From the NCBI GenBank assembly GCA_038503035.1, contig JAVSML010024606.1, positions 1 through 64,000 on the forward strand: DNA of 64,000 nucleotides. The letters are read 5' to 3'. Below, one piece after another: positions 63,764 through 64,000 of the stretch. A program made the translations under genes and the position numbers. The stretch's first letter is position 1. The number at the start of each line of letters is the position of its first letter. Below the pieces are notes generated by a model. It ran no database searches and was not told where the DNA came from. It was given only the letters and a program-made list of their open reading frames with translations. This DNA comes from Crocodylus rhombifer (taxonomy: Eukaryota; Chordata; Crocodylia; Crocodylidae).

Positions 63764-64000
63764 GCCCCCTCTACCTATTACAGGTATTGCACAATTAACT
63801 GGTTAATTGCACAATTACCTTAAGAGCAGCTACACGTACAAAGCAACTATTACATGGTAAAAAGCTCCAACCAGTTGTGAAGTTAGACCTTGAAAACATG
63901 TACTAACTTTATACTTGGTTGCGATCGACCTTTAATTTACACATGTAGCCGGGTCTCCCTAGCAGCTGGGAGGCCCATCAGCTGACAGCGCTCCCAGCTG
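63764..64000. mobile_element. MITE-like sequence cut by the window end
   Basis: Begins gccccctctacctattacag and contains ttgcacaattaactggttaa with its inverted repeat; the acacatgtagccggg block resembles the TCTACACATG family. The right end is outside the window. Confidence 0.4.

Overview
The window is a piece of a vertebrate, almost certainly sauropsid, nuclear genome. A crocodilian is my best guess; a turtle or bird-line source is less likely. The clues are many CR1 LINE copies, two of them ending in the octamer-like 3' tail (TCTATGAAATCTATGAAA) and others in GATTCTATGATTCT, plus foldback and hAT-like short elements, no L1/Alu/B elements, and one host gene with widely spaced tiny exons. The species is inference.

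The only host gene I can support is on the minus strand. Eight short exons between 33165 and 3088 are flanked by canonical AG/GT signals, and their reading phases join without a break (75, 26, 41, 133, 96, 27, 29 and 20 nt, 148 whole codons). The peptide matches CLNK (MIST), the SLP-76-family immune adaptor: an SW-containing N-terminal motif, an acidic tyrosine cluster, a PAKPIQESEY motif like the PARPIKESEY of human CLNK, and a proline-rich SPTPPPR end. The start codon and the C-terminal SH2 domain are not in the identified exons. Downstream exons must lie to the left of base 1; the first coding exon is upstream of 33165 and was not found. Everything else is intron or 5' flank.

Region by region: 0-7.6 kb holds the last two exons and several short DNA transposons (a TA-flanked Tigger/pogo-like element at 5877-6356 and an hAT-like element at 3389-3700). 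At 7.6-9.65 kb is a decayed plus-strand CR1. At 9.9-11.4 kb are a 110-bp tandem array and a palindromic hAT element with a perfect 8-bp target duplication. At 13.8-18.1 kb are the central CLNK exons. At 19.5-24.05 kb is an old CR1 split by a near full-length minus-strand CR1 with tandem 409-bp 5' monomers; a plus-strand CR1 3' piece follows. At 25.7-27 kb is a 1.3-kb foldback. At 31-34 kb are the 5'-most coding exons found and a dispersed repeat. A 23-copy minisatellite lies at 37.2-38.0 kb, a second palindromic hAT element at 39.78-40.82 kb, and a second long minus-strand CR1 at 45.6-48.6 kb. At 55.5-55.7 kb is a short element made of an intron-containing tRNA-Ile(UAU) head joined to a CR1 3' tail. 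At 60.1-60.7 kb one MITE sits inside another.

Best leads: the tRNA-Ile/CR1 composite SINE, the monomeric CR1 promoter, and the CLNK micro-exon chain. I saw no CRISPR array, viral genome or bacterial-type operon.
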